This document shows positions 8,256 through 18,800 of a stretch of DNA of 64,000 bases, piece by piece. The notes beneath the pieces are model-generated. The model saw nothing but the letters and a program-made list of their open reading frames with translations, ran no database searches and was not told the DNA's origin. This DNA comes from Mycobacteroides saopaulense (GTDB lineage Bacteria; Actinomycetota; Actinomycetes; Mycobacteriales; Mycobacteriaceae), in contig NZ_CP010271.1 in the NCBI RefSeq assembly GCF_001456355.1, forward strand, positions 558,001-622,000, in the 5' to 3' direction. The first letter of the stretch is position 1. Every line of letters begins with the position of its first letter. The position numbers and the translations under genes were made by a program.

Positions 8256-8885
8256 TCAACTCACGTCCTTCATGTAGTCCTCAAGCCCTTGGCGCACTGC
8301 TGCCCGCCCGCGATGCAGGAGCACACGTTGGTTGGCCGAGGTGATTCCCAGGTGTTCGGCGACCTCCTTCGCGTCGAGTCCCAGTAGGTCTCGCATCGTC
8401 ACCACAACGCGCTGCATTTCCGGCAGCCGGTCGAGTTGTAGAACTACGTGGGCGACCAGCTCCTCGGAGAGCACCAGGTTCTCCGGCGTCTCGGGAAACG
8501 CATGAGGGGCGGCGTCGTCGCGCCAGTGGCCCGGCCATTCGCCGGTGTCCTGGAAACGGCCCGGGTCGACGGTGCCCCCGGTAAATGCCGCGATGGCCTT
8601 CGCGGTATCGCGACGTTCGCGGATTCCCCGTTCCTTGGCGATATGGATCAGGATGGTGAACAGCCAGGTGCGCAGTGATGATCGACCTTCGAATGCGTCG
8701 ATTCCCTTGCATAAGGCGAGCCAGGCCTCCTGCACTACCTCTTCGGCGATCTCGCGGCTTCGCACATAGCTGCGCGCGAGGTGAAGCATCGCCGGAGTGT
8801 GCGTGTCCACAACCTGCGCGAACGCGCCCTCGTCGCCGGCTTGTAGGGAAGCGACGAGGGCGGCTTCAGCGTCGCGTGAGTGCAT
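8256..8885 (-). CDS. ECF-type RNA polymerase sigma factor
   Basis: 209 residues from ATG 8885 (MHSRDAEAAL); an upstream in-frame ATG at 8924 would add 13 residues, and neither has a clear ribosome-binding site, so the start is uncertain. Sigma region 2 is LHLARSYVRSREIAEEVVQEAWLAL-type with SSLRTWLFTILIHIAKERG. Region 4 is LPEMQRVVVTMRDLLGLDAKEVAEHLGI followed by VLLHRGRAAVR. It overlaps the upstream DUF417 gene and is coupled to its anti-sigma factor. It probably drives its own operon and others under oxidative or envelope stress (inferred from neighbours). Confidence 0.9.
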   Translation of the reverse strand: MHSRDAEAALVASLQAGDEGAFAQVVDTHTPAMLHLARSYVRSREIAEEVVQEAWLALCKGIDAFEGRSSLRTWLFTILIHIAKERGIRERRDTAKAIAAFTGGTVDPGRFQDTGEWPGHWRDDAAPHAFPETPENLVLSEELVAHVVLQLDRLPEMQRVVVTMRDLLGLDAKEVAEHLGITSANQRVLLHRGRAAVRQGLEDYMKDVS

Positions 8886-9342
8886 CGACCAAGGTCCAGG
8901 CGGAGATGCCGAGGAGCGCGACATCCTTGATAAGGAATTGTTCGGTCGAGGACAGCGCCGGGAACCCTCCGGCCGCGCTCTCGAAGACTCCCGGGGTGCT
9001 GAACAGGAAGCTCAGGGTGGTGGCGAACATGCCGATGGCCATGAGGCTGCCGACTGCTGAGAGGCGGGGCAACCACGGCGTGACGGACAGCAGGACCGCG
9101 ATCGTGATTTCCACGATTCCGAGTAGCGATGAGAACGCGGTGACCGAGAAGACCTGGTATACCCAGGACATCAGCGGACTGTGAGACACCAGCGGCACGA
9201 TGCCGTTGGCCTCGAACTCGGTGAACTTCAGCAAGCCGATCCACGCGATGACGATCGCGAGCCCATATCGCGCCAGAGCGGCCCCGCCGCGCGCCAAGGG
9301 CGCGTCCGGTTCGATGTGACGCTGAAGCTGTGCGGTGATCAT
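8866..9342 (-). CDS. DUF417 / RclC (YkgB)-like inner-membrane protein
   Basis: 158 residues with about four hydrophobic segments (LARYGLAIVIAWIGLLKF, VTAFSSLLGIVEITIAVLL, LSAVGSLMAIGMFATTLSFLF, FLIKDVALLGISAWTLV). The segment NGIVPLVSHSPLMSWVY matches the hallmark (G-I-x-P-L-V-x-x-S-P) of the DUF417/RclC family. In Escherichia coli RclC belongs to a reactive-chlorine resistance operon. Here it heads an operon with an ECF sigma factor and a zinc-finger anti-sigma factor, which fits a redox-stress regulon. ATG 9342. Confidence 0.82.
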   Translation of the reverse strand: MITAQLQRHIEPDAPLARGGAALARYGLAIVIAWIGLLKFTEFEANGIVPLVSHSPLMSWVYQVFSVTAFSSLLGIVEITIAVLLSVTPWLPRLSAVGSLMAIGMFATTLSFLFSTPGVFESAAGGFPALSSTEQFLIKDVALLGISAWTLVDALTRR

Positions 9343-9522
9343 TGCGACTCCTCTGCTGATGGGGATGGTGACACGACTGAGTGGTCGGCAGGACGCAAAG
9401 CGTTACAGCCCGGTCGTGCAACCGAAGCGCACGAGGTGGGCATCGACGTCCGTCCACATCACCACGGCTTTTGATCTGGAGCCGAGGTCGTGTCTATTCG
9501 GTGCGAGGAATGCGCACTCGAC
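9343..9522. other. Intergenic region upstream of groEL2 and the DUF417-sigma operon
   Basis: This is the distal part of the 346-bp divergent intergenic region before the CIRCE operators. It should hold the promoter of the minus-strand stress operon and upstream sequence of groEL2. I see no gene and no convincing promoter hexamers. Confidence 0.5.
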
Positions 9523-9549
9523 CTTGCACTCGTCATGGTCGAGTGCTAA
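9523..9549. promoter_or_regulatory. CIRCE operator 1 (HrcA site) upstream of groEL2
   Basis: CTTGCACTC, nine bases (9532-9540), then GAGTGCTAA: the CIRCE consensus TTAGCACTC-N9-GAGTGCTAA with a perfect right arm and two mismatches in the left arm. It is 140 bp upstream of the groEL2 start. CIRCE is bound by the heat-shock repressor HrcA. Confidence 0.93.
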
Positions 9550-9557
9550 AAATGGCA

Positions 9558-9584
9558 TTGGCACTCACGACCGGTGAGTGCTAG
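9558..9584. promoter_or_regulatory. CIRCE operator 2 (HrcA site) upstream of groEL2
   Basis: TTGGCACTC, nine bases (9567-9575), then GAGTGCTAG: a second CIRCE with one mismatch per arm, 8 bp after the first. Tandem CIRCE elements before groEL2 imply HrcA control of this chaperonin gene. Confidence 0.92.
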
Positions 9585-9640
9585 GCCGGGACGGTGAGGC
9601 CGCAGCCCACACAGCTGCGTCCGTCCGTCGCGGGCACTGA

Positions 9641-11314
<1,674 letters not shown>

Positions 11315-11325
11315 GTCCTCCAACG

Positions 11326-11363
11326 AAAAAGGCCCGGTCTGCATCTGCAGGCCGGGCCTTTTT
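11326..11363 (+). terminator. Rho-independent terminator of groEL2 (bidirectional)
   Basis: AAAAAGGCCCGG (11326-11337) pairs perfectly with CCGGGCCTTTTT (11352-11363), with a short inner TGCA/TGCA stem in the loop. The A-run and T-run flanks let it work for both groEL2 and the convergent membrane gene ending at 11385. Confidence 0.92.
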
Positions 11364-11384
11364 CTATGGTCGTCGTGCGACGGC

Positions 11385-12344
11385 TTATGCCGCCGGTGCG
11401 GGTGCGATGACGCCTCCCGTGAGACGCCGGTAGGTGTACACGTGAATCAAACCGGTGAGTGCCATACCCACGGGCATCGTGAAGAGCAGCCCGATTCCGC
11501 AGAGGATTACTCCCAGCTGCGCGACGAAACCGACCAGCCACGTGATGAGGAAGACGAGAATGGCAGGTCCCAGGTTGTTCTTGACCATCTGGATGCTCGC
11601 CTTGATCGCATCGACGGGGCCGAGCCCGCGATCGACCGTGAAGTACGGGGCGTATTGGGCTAGGAATCCAAAGATGATTCCCGGAATGATGCACAGTACG
11701 GATCCGAGGAGGACGCCGAGCCCGGTCAGCAGCGCCGTGCCCACGTAGGCTCCAAAGCTCCTGGCTTTGAAGAATGTTCCGAAGCTCACCGGTTTTCCGT
11801 CTGCGACATCGAGATTCGCCGACAGTAGTGACGCTGACATGTACAACGCGACAGCCAGCACCGCGATGTACATGAGGATTATCAGGATCGTGGCACCGGC
11901 GGACAGGCTAGGTGTTGTCGACTCATACGAGTAAGACGTGCTGTCGTATTCGCCACTGCTGGTACTCGGCAAGCTGGCCAGCAGAATTCCGTAACCGATC
12001 CCGAACGGCACACCGATCGCGAGCAACCACACCAGGTAGGGCGGCACGAAGGTTCCGAGGCGCTTGGAAACCTGAGCCCAGGACCACTCCCATGACTCGC
12101 TGGCATTGAACGGTCCCTGCGGAGGCCACGGTGCCTGCTGTGGGTAGCCGTAACCGGCAGGCGGATAGCCCGGAGGGGGAGGGAACTGCCCACCCGGGTA
12201 CTGACCCGGGTACTGAGGAGTTCCCGGGGGAGGGCCGGGCTGATATCCGGGTGGCGGGGGCGGCTGATATCCCGGGGGCGGCTGATTCGGGTTGTACGCT
12301 GACGGATCGCCCGACGCAGGCGGCTCCTGTGGTGGATAGGTCAC
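11385..12344 (-). CDS. Proline/glycine-rich multipass membrane protein
   Basis: 319 residues from GTG 12344. The first ~80 residues are a Pro/Gly/Tyr/Gln-rich cytosolic-type tail with PPPGYQP-like repeats, followed by WEWSWAQVSKRLG and five or so hydrophobic segments (LVWLLAIGVPFGIGYGILLA, ATILIILMYIAVLAVALYM, VGTALLTGLGVLLGSVLCIIPGIIFGF, ILVFLITWLVGFV, LGVILCGIGLLFTMPVGMAL). This architecture matches a conserved mycobacterial family of proline/glycine-rich transmembrane proteins (compare Rv2560). Function unknown. It is convergent with groEL2 across the shared terminator. Confidence 0.8.
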   Translation of the reverse strand: MTYPPQEPPASGDPSAYNPNQPPPGYQPPPPPGYQPGPPPGTPQYPGQYPGGQFPPPPGYPPAGYGYPQQAPWPPQGPFNASESWEWSWAQVSKRLGTFVPPYLVWLLAIGVPFGIGYGILLASLPSTSSGEYDSTSYSYESTTPSLSAGATILIILMYIAVLAVALYMSASLLSANLDVADGKPVSFGTFFKARSFGAYVGTALLTGLGVLLGSVLCIIPGIIFGFLAQYAPYFTVDRGLGPVDAIKASIQMVKNNLGPAILVFLITWLVGFVAQLGVILCGIGLLFTMPVGMALTGLIHVYTYRRLTGGVIAPAPAA

Positions 12345-12610
12345 CGAATCAGGCTAGCAATGAAAGTGTTTGCTGGACGCGATATACGCACCAGGGCTGA
12401 GAGCGTGTTCCGGTAGGTGGCCTCAACCGATCGGGCGGGATAGCGGTCGCGCAGGCATACGTGATGTGGGCCACTAATTCCCTTGTTTTCCAACGATTTA
12501 TCCCTCCGCCGCGGACGGCTTCTGAAGGCTTGGGAACTTTTCACGCATCTGGCTCGACTGCTCCCTTAGTCGCATTAGTCAGTCATATCCGCGAGAAGAG
12601 TAGGGAGTCG
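12345..12610. other. Intergenic region before the isonitrile-type biosynthetic operon
   Basis: 266 bp between the divergent membrane-protein gene and the oxygenase gene. It must contain the promoter(s) of the biosynthetic operon. It has a direct TTAGTC pair (CTTAGTCGCATTAGTCAG) about 45 bp upstream of the start codon. I find no clear IdeR, Zur or copper-repressor palindrome. Confidence 0.45.
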
Positions 12611-13480
12611 ATGACGCTCAACGTGAAGGGCGAGGGACTGGGGGCGCAGGTCACGGGGATCGACCCGGGGAACCTGGACGGCATCACCACCGAAGAGCTC
12701 CGCGAACTCGTCTACCGGCACAAGCTCGTCGTCCTCAAGGGCGTGCATCCCTCGCCCGAGCAATTCATCCAGCTCGGACGCTTGATCGGTGAGATCGTGC
12801 CCTATTACGAGCCCGTGTATCACCACCAGGATCACCCGGAGATCTTCGTGTCGTCCACCGAAGAGGGGCAGGGAGTTCCGCGGACCGGAGCGTTCTGGCA
12901 TGTCGACTACATGTTCATGCCGAAACCCTTCGCGTTCTCCATGGTGTTGCCGCTCGCGGTGCCAGGCCACGACCGCGGCACCTACTTCATCGATCTCAAC
13001 AAAGTGTGGGAATCATTGCCCACCAAGACAAAGGAGGAAGTGCTGGGCACGTTCAGCACGCATACTCCACGCCGCTACATCAAGATCCGCCCGAGCGATG
13101 TGTATCGGCCGATCGGCGAGATCCTGGCCGAGATCGAACGAACCACACCTCCGCAGAAGTGGCCCACGGTGATCAAGCACCCGAAGACGGGCGAAGAGAT
13201 TCTCTACATCTGTGAGGCGGGCACCGAGACCATCGAGGACGGGTCCGGCACGCTTCAGGATGGGGAGCTGCTGCGCAAGCTGCTCGAAGCATCGGGGCAG
13301 CTCGACACCGACTATGCCTCGCCGTTCATCCACGCCCAGCATTACGAGGTGGGCGACATTGTTTTGTGGGACAACCGCTCTCTGGTGCACCGCGCGAAAC
13401 ACGGAACGGTATCGGGCACCCTGACGACATACCGCCTGACGATGTTGGACGGTCTCGAGACACCGGGATTCGCGGCATGA
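12611..13480 (+). CDS. Fe(II)/2-oxoglutarate oxygenase, isonitrile-forming type (Rv0097/ScoE-like)
   Basis: 289 residues from ATG 12611, preceded by TAGGGAG; the longer frame from 12461 is not supported. TauD/TfdA fold with iron ligands His97-x-Asp99 (AFWHVDYMF) and distal His260 (RSLVHRAK), plus Arg in TYRLTML for 2-oxoglutarate. In M. tuberculosis (Rv0097) and Streptomyces (ScoE) enzymes of this type convert an N-carboxymethyl beta-amino acyl intermediate to an isonitrile. Family assignment here rests on the five-gene context as well as the motifs. It is first in the operon and overlaps fcoT by 4 bp (ATGA). Confidence 0.88.
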   Translation: MTLNVKGEGLGAQVTGIDPGNLDGITTEELRELVYRHKLVVLKGVHPSPEQFIQLGRLIGEIVPYYEPVYHHQDHPEIFVSSTEEGQGVPRTGAFWHVDYMFMPKPFAFSMVLPLAVPGHDRGTYFIDLNKVWESLPTKTKEEVLGTFSTHTPRRYIKIRPSDVYRPIGEILAEIERTTPPQKWPTVIKHPKTGEEILYICEAGTETIEDGSGTLQDGELLRKLLEASGQLDTDYASPFIHAQHYEVGDIVLWDNRSLVHRAKHGTVSGTLTTYRLTMLDGLETPGFAA

Positions 13481-14031
13481 GCCCGGTCGCGGCGACGCTG
13501 TCTGTACAGACCGGGCTGCCGTCCGCGGGTATGGCTCCGATGTCCGAGGCTCTACTCGCCAGAGTGCTCGAACCTTACTCCTACAAGGGCTGCCGCTATC
13601 TCAACGATGCGGAGTATGGAATCACCTCCGACGCGGTACACGCGCACGGCAACTTCGCGATCAACGAGTCCGCCTACATCCGGAGTACGGGGCACTTCAA
13701 CGCCGTGGAGTTGGTGCTGTGCTTCAACCAGCTGGCGTATTGCGCCTTCGCGCAAGGTGTTGCGAACGACGACATCTGGGCATTCCGGGGCTGGTCGCTC
13801 GACGACTATTGCCAGAACCAGCTTGCCAACATGCTGATCAAGAGCACATCGTCACGGTTCCGGCGACTGGTGAACGCACAACAGTTCTCCGCGCGCCTGC
13901 AGGCCCGTGATTTCCACATCGTCGACCGCTCGTGGCGCTATCTCCAGTTCCACAGCACCATCGAATTCTGGGATCAGGATGGAGGATCCGCGACCGGCGA
14001 GTTCGACATCGCGGTCCTGAATATCCCGTGA
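13477..14031 (+). CDS. fcoT: FcoT-like type III fatty acyl thioesterase/lyase (Rv0098 type)
   Basis: 184 residues from ATG 13477. It shows the features of mycobacterial FcoT: VLEPYSYKGCRYLNDAEYGI near the N-terminus, then FNAVELVLCFNQLAYCAFAQGV and the C-terminal RFRRLVNAQQFSARLQ. In isonitrile lipopeptide clusters this protein (Rv0098/ScoD) acts on the enoyl-acyl chain and is credited with the glycine Michael addition that forms the N-carboxymethyl intermediate. Position directly after the oxygenase and before the ligase matches those clusters. Confidence 0.88.
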   Translation: MSPVAATLSVQTGLPSAGMAPMSEALLARVLEPYSYKGCRYLNDAEYGITSDAVHAHGNFAINESAYIRSTGHFNAVELVLCFNQLAYCAFAQGVANDDIWAFRGWSLDDYCQNQLANMLIKSTSSRFRRLVNAQQFSARLQARDFHIVDRSWRYLQFHSTIEFWDQDGGSATGEFDIAVLNIP

Positions 14032-14061
14032 TCCTCTGACAGGAAGCGCATCGCCACAGCC

Positions 14062-15570
14062 ATGTCTCAGTCACCGCCGCCCACCGTGCTGGAACGGGTG
14101 CTCGAACAGGCCCGCCTTCGGCCGGGAGCAATTGCATTGCGCCGCAGTGACGGTAGCGACTCCCTCACCTACGGTGAGCTCGCCGTTGCTGTCGGCGAGC
14201 TGGCGGCGACGCTTCACGCCGATTCGGTGACGCGCGGTTCCCGTGTCGTGGTCCTCTCGGATAACGGGCCGCAGACCTATCTTTCGGTATTGGCATGCGC
14301 TCAGCTCGGAGCCATCGCGGTGATGGTCGACAACGCTCTGCCCACGGCGGCCGTAGCGCGGTTCCGTGAGATAACCGAACCGGTTGCGACCCTGCCCGCC
14401 GAGGGGGATCGAGGCGTCGCCACCCGCCGCGAAACAGCCGGATTCACAGCACAAGCCGAGGCCGGAGCAGACGACGCGCTCGCCATGGTCTTCACCAGTG
14501 GTACTACCGGCGAGCCGAAGGCCGTGCTGCTTCCCCATCGCACGTTCTTCGCCATTCCAGACATCTTGTGCACAGGGGGATTGAGCTGGATCGACTGGGT
14601 AGCCGGAGAGACCACCTACTCGCCGTTACCGGCCACGCACATCGGCGGCTTGTGGTGGATCCTCAACGGACTGATGCATGGCGCGTCGTGCGTGACCGGT
14701 GGCGAGGGCGGAGCCTCGTTGCGGGAGCTTTTGGTCGACAACGAGGTGGCGACCGCGTGCCTGGTGCCCACCCTGATGACCAGACTGGTGTCAGAGCTCA
14801 AGCGCTCCGGTACCGACGTGCCGTCGTTACGGTTGATCGCCTACGGCGGTTCCCGCGCGGTCCCCGCTGACGTGCGGTTCATCGAAGCGACGGGGGTACG
14901 CACGGCTCAGGTTTACGGACTGAGTGAAACAGGCTGTACCGCATTGTGTCTGCCGTCCGATGGCGAGTCGATCGCCAGGATCGAAGAAGGTGCCGTCGGG
15001 CGTCCGTATCCAGGCGTGCAGACGTTTCTTTCCGGTGAAGGGTGTGGCGGGCCGACTGAAGGAGGCACGTCCGCTTCGTACGGCACATTGTGGATCAAGT
15101 CTCCCGCCAACATGCTGGGGTACTGGCGAAACCCCGAGCGCACCCGCGAGGTGTTGGTCGATGGATGGGTCAACACCGGTGATCTGGTGGAGCGCCGTGA
15201 CGACGGCTTCTTCTATATCAGGGGCCGATCCTCGGAGATGATCATCTCCGGTGGCGTCAACGTGGTGCCCGACGAGGTTGATCGCATCGCCGAAAACATT
15301 GCGGGCGTGCATGAAGCGGCCTGCTTCGAGGTGCCGGACGAGGAGTTCGGGGCGCTGGTCGGACTGGCTGTGGTGCCCACCGCCCCGCTTGACGGGTTGG
15401 GTGCGGCCGAGCTCAAGCAGCGGATCGCCGCCAGATATCGACATGAATCGGAGGCCATGGCCAGGCCCTCGACCATTGTCCTGGTCGAGGACATTCCGAG
15501 GACGGCGTCCGGCAAGGTGATGCGTTCGTCGTTGACTGCCTCCTTGAATGAGGCAGCGGCACATGCCTGA
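14062..15570 (+). CDS. fadD10: FadD10-like fatty acyl-AMP/ACP ligase
   Basis: 502 residues from ATG 14062. Adenylate-forming motifs: MVFTSGTTGEPKAVLLPH (P-loop, about residue 145), YGLSETG (A5), the GDLVERRDDGFFYIRGRSSEMI hinge, and catalytic Lys in PRTASGKVMRSSL near the C-terminus. In isonitrile lipopeptide clusters this enzyme (FadD10/ScoC) activates the starting (enoyl) fatty acid and loads it on the adjacent ACP. It sits 30 bp after fcoT and overlaps the ACP gene by 8 bp. Confidence 0.9.
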   Translation: MSQSPPPTVLERVLEQARLRPGAIALRRSDGSDSLTYGELAVAVGELAATLHADSVTRGSRVVVLSDNGPQTYLSVLACAQLGAIAVMVDNALPTAAVARFREITEPVATLPAEGDRGVATRRETAGFTAQAEAGADDALAMVFTSGTTGEPKAVLLPHRTFFAIPDILCTGGLSWIDWVAGETTYSPLPATHIGGLWWILNGLMHGASCVTGGEGGASLRELLVDNEVATACLVPTLMTRLVSELKRSGTDVPSLRLIAYGGSRAVPADVRFIEATGVRTAQVYGLSETGCTALCLPSDGESIARIEEGAVGRPYPGVQTFLSGEGCGGPTEGGTSASYGTLWIKSPANMLGYWRNPERTREVLVDGWVNTGDLVERRDDGFFYIRGRSSEMIISGGVNVVPDEVDRIAENIAGVHEAACFEVPDEEFGALVGLAVVPTAPLDGLGAAELKQRIAARYRHESEAMARPSTIVLVEDIPRTASGKVMRSSLTASLNEAAAHA

Positions 15571-15814
15571 AACCACAAGAGACCGGATCCTGGCGGCGGT
15601 GTGTGAGGTGCTCTACATCGCGGAATCGGAGCTCTTCGACGGCGACGCCACCGATCTCCGGGAGCTTGGTCTGGACTCGGTGCGGTTCGTGCTGCTGATG
15701 AAGAAGCTCGGTGTAACCCGTGGCTCGGACCTGCAGAAGCGTTTGGTTTCCAACCTTTCCATCGCCGGATGGGCGCAGGTCCTAGAGCAGGAGCAGCCGG
15801 AGGGCGTCACATGA
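15563..15814 (+). CDS. Acyl carrier protein (Rv0100-like)
   Basis: 83 residues from ATG 15563 (MPETTRDRILAAV); a start at 15548 would only add five residues. The phosphopantetheine site is LGLDSVRFVLLM with Ser39. It starts inside the end of the ligase gene and its stop overlaps the NRPS start (ATGA), so all three are translationally coupled. It should carry the acyl chain during glycine addition and isonitrile formation before transfer to the NRPS condensation domain. Confidence 0.9.
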   Translation: MPETTRDRILAAVCEVLYIAESELFDGDATDLRELGLDSVRFVLLMKKLGVTRGSDLQKRLVSNLSIAGWAQVLEQEQPEGVT

Positions 15815-18800
15815 CGGCGGCCACGCAACCGCGAGTGGACCGTGTGCCGATGAGCTGCTCGCAGCAGAACATGTACAACGGTGCGGTGCAGGCCGATGAC
15901 CCCGGGCTGTACCTGATCGGGAAGAGCCTGCGGTTTCACCCCATCGACGTGCCGACCTTCCTGTCCGCGCTGGAAATGGCGATCGCTGCCAATCCGGTGC
16001 AGCTGTGTGTAATCGAATCGGCCGACGAAGATTCGCACTATCCAGAACTGGTGCTGCGGTTGCAGTTCAGTGACATTGTGTCGGTTGAGCAGGACAGCGA
16101 CGAGCTCACCACACGGACCGCCGATGCGCTCGTGGAGCTGTGGTCCACCGACCTTGCCGCCAAGCCGCTCGTGCGCTACACCGTGCGCACCGGCGTGGAT
16201 GGCTCGGTGGTGGGCCTCGATATCCAGGCGCACCATCTCCTGCTGGATGGCGGCGCCATCGGGGTGATCGAGACTGACCTCGGACGATACCTGGCGCAGC
16301 CCGGTCGCTCTGAAACCCCTTGCACCAGTGATGGACTAGCACGGGTTTCGGCGGCCCACAGCCGTGAGGCGGCCAAGGCGAAGGAGTCACGGCAACGCTT
16401 CGGTGCGGCCATCCAGCGTGAGCTTGCCGATGCGTCGGAACACGCCGGGCACGGGCAGAACTCGGGTGCCGTACCGGCCGGTGCTGCCAAAGGTGCCCTC
16501 TTGGAATCGGTCACCTTGTCAGGCAAGGCATTCGACAGTCTCGACGCACTCTCCGAAGCCAAGCAGGTGCCGCTGAACATCTTGGCGGCCGCAGCCGCGG
16601 TTGCGGTGGACGCCAGTCTGCGGCAGAGCACCGCGACACTGCTGATTCATGCGGTGGACAACAGATTCGCAGAGCCGGATCTTGACGTTGCGACCTGCCT
16701 GGTCAACTCCATCGCGCATCCGGTTCGCTTTCCTGCCTTCGCATCGGTGGGGGACGTCGTGCGCGCCCTTGATCGGGACTACGTCAAGGCATCGAGGCGT
16801 CGATGGCTCCGTGAGGAGCAATACCGCCGAATGTACCTGGCAATCAACAGGACATTGCATGTCGAGGCATTGACTTTCAACTTCATCCGCGAGACATGTG
16901 CACCCGCACTGCGACCATTCCTTTCCGCTACACCGTCCGTGACGGATATCGGCCCCGTGGAAGGCATGACCGTGTCGTGCCTCGTGGACGAGGACCGCCG
17001 TACCCTCACCTTGTCCATCTGGCACCGTGCCGACCTGCCGCGCGGGAGCACGCATCCCTGGGTCGCCGAGCGGATCGCCGCGGCGCTGGCCTCGATGGAA
17101 GCCATGTGGCATCGGCCGATCGCGATGACGGTGAACGAATGGTTCGGTATCGGTGTCGACGGTGCGCGCTGTCGAGGTGATGAAGATGCGCCGCCGCCGT
17201 GTGCGGTGGCACCCGCCTGGTTCCTCGACGCCGACGGCGCAGTGGAGCAGTTCTTACGGTCACGGCCGCTCGTCAAACCATGGATCGCGCGACTGATCGC
17301 CGCAGGCGCGGAGCCGGGCAGCATCGTGGTGTGCGCCGATGACGACACCGATAGGACCGTCGACTTGCTGATCGCGAGTCACCTCGCGGGCTGTGGATAC
17401 AGCGTGTGTGACAGCATGGAAGAGATTGGTGCGCGCGCTGATTCGATCGCAGAGCACGGTGCCGGTACTGCCGTATACGTGATCGATAGCACCGCCTTGG
17501 TCGCAGCTGACCTGGACGGCGCGCTGCTGCGCCTCGTCGACGAACGCATCGATCGGGTGGCTCGAGACGGCGACCTGGCGGCCAGGACGGCGTACATCGT
17601 GGCCACTTCGGGATCGACCGGGCAGCCCAAGCTCGTACCCGTCTCCCATGGCGCCCTTGCATTGTTCGCGCGCGCGGCCGGCCGCGCCTACGGCTGGGGG
17701 ACTCGGGACAGCATTCTGCAATGTGCGCCGTTGACATCGGATATCAGTGTGGAAGAGATCTTCGGGGCTGCGGTCTGCGGATCTCAGCTACTGCGTTCGA
17801 CCGCCATGAAATCCGGTGACCTGAGGGCGCTTACGAGGGACATCCGGGTGCTCAAGCCGACCTTGATCGACCTGCCGACTGCGGTGTGGCACCTGCTGTG
17901 CGAAGACGCCGAGGCCCTGGGCGATATCGGTGCTTCTGAGCTGCGCCAGGTAGTCGTCGGTGGGGAAGCGATCCGTCCGGGTGCTGTCGACACGTGGGTA
18001 CGGTCCATTGGTTGCGAGAACATCTCACTCGTCTCGACCTACGGACCGACCGAGGCGACGGTTGTCGTCACTCATCTGCCTGTCGTGGGAGAGCAACCAG
18101 GGGCTGGGGACCGGCTACGCCGCGTGGGTCAGCCGGTCTTGCCCAACACGGTGTTTATCGCCTTCGGCGAGATCGTCATCGTTGGCGACATCGTTTCGCA
18201 GGGCTATCTCGGGGCGCGGAGCGAGAACTTCGGGGTAGTCAGGGCCGCGAGCAGCGCGCCGCGGCGGGCGTTCGCCACTGCCGACCGCGTGGTGTTCGAC
18301 GAGGACGGTTTCCCCACCTTCGCCGGTCGCCGCGATGCCATCGTGAAGATCTCCGGAAAGAGGGTCGACACCGCCGCCATCATCCGCCGCATTGCCGAGG
18401 ACCCGGCGATCGTCGATGTCGATGCGGCATTGCACGATGGCGCGTTGGCGGTGTGGTTCCAGGCGCGCAGTGGCCGGGGCGGCAAGGATGTGGCGGCGCG
18501 GGTAAGGCGCCTGCTGGTGGGCTTCGGCGTCTCCTCGTTCCTGGTGGTGGATGTGCCAAGCATCCCGCGTAAGCCGAATGGCAAGGTCGATGGTGCCGGA
18601 CTGCGGGCCATGCCACAGTTCATGGACGCGCTGCCGGACGCGGCCGATACAGAAGAATTAGCAACAGGTCTCGCGCGACTCTGGAGCCGGCACCTCGGCA
18701 GGCATATCGGTGCGGGGGCCTCGCTGCTCGCGGAGGGAATCGGCTCACTCGATCTGATCAGAATCCTGCCGGACACGCGCCGGTATCTCGGCCGACAACT

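Noticed and set aside
12440..12600. Possible IdeR or Zur site before the oxygenase gene
   Set aside because: TTAGTC direct repeat and scattered half-sites do not form the expected palindromes; kept only as a question.
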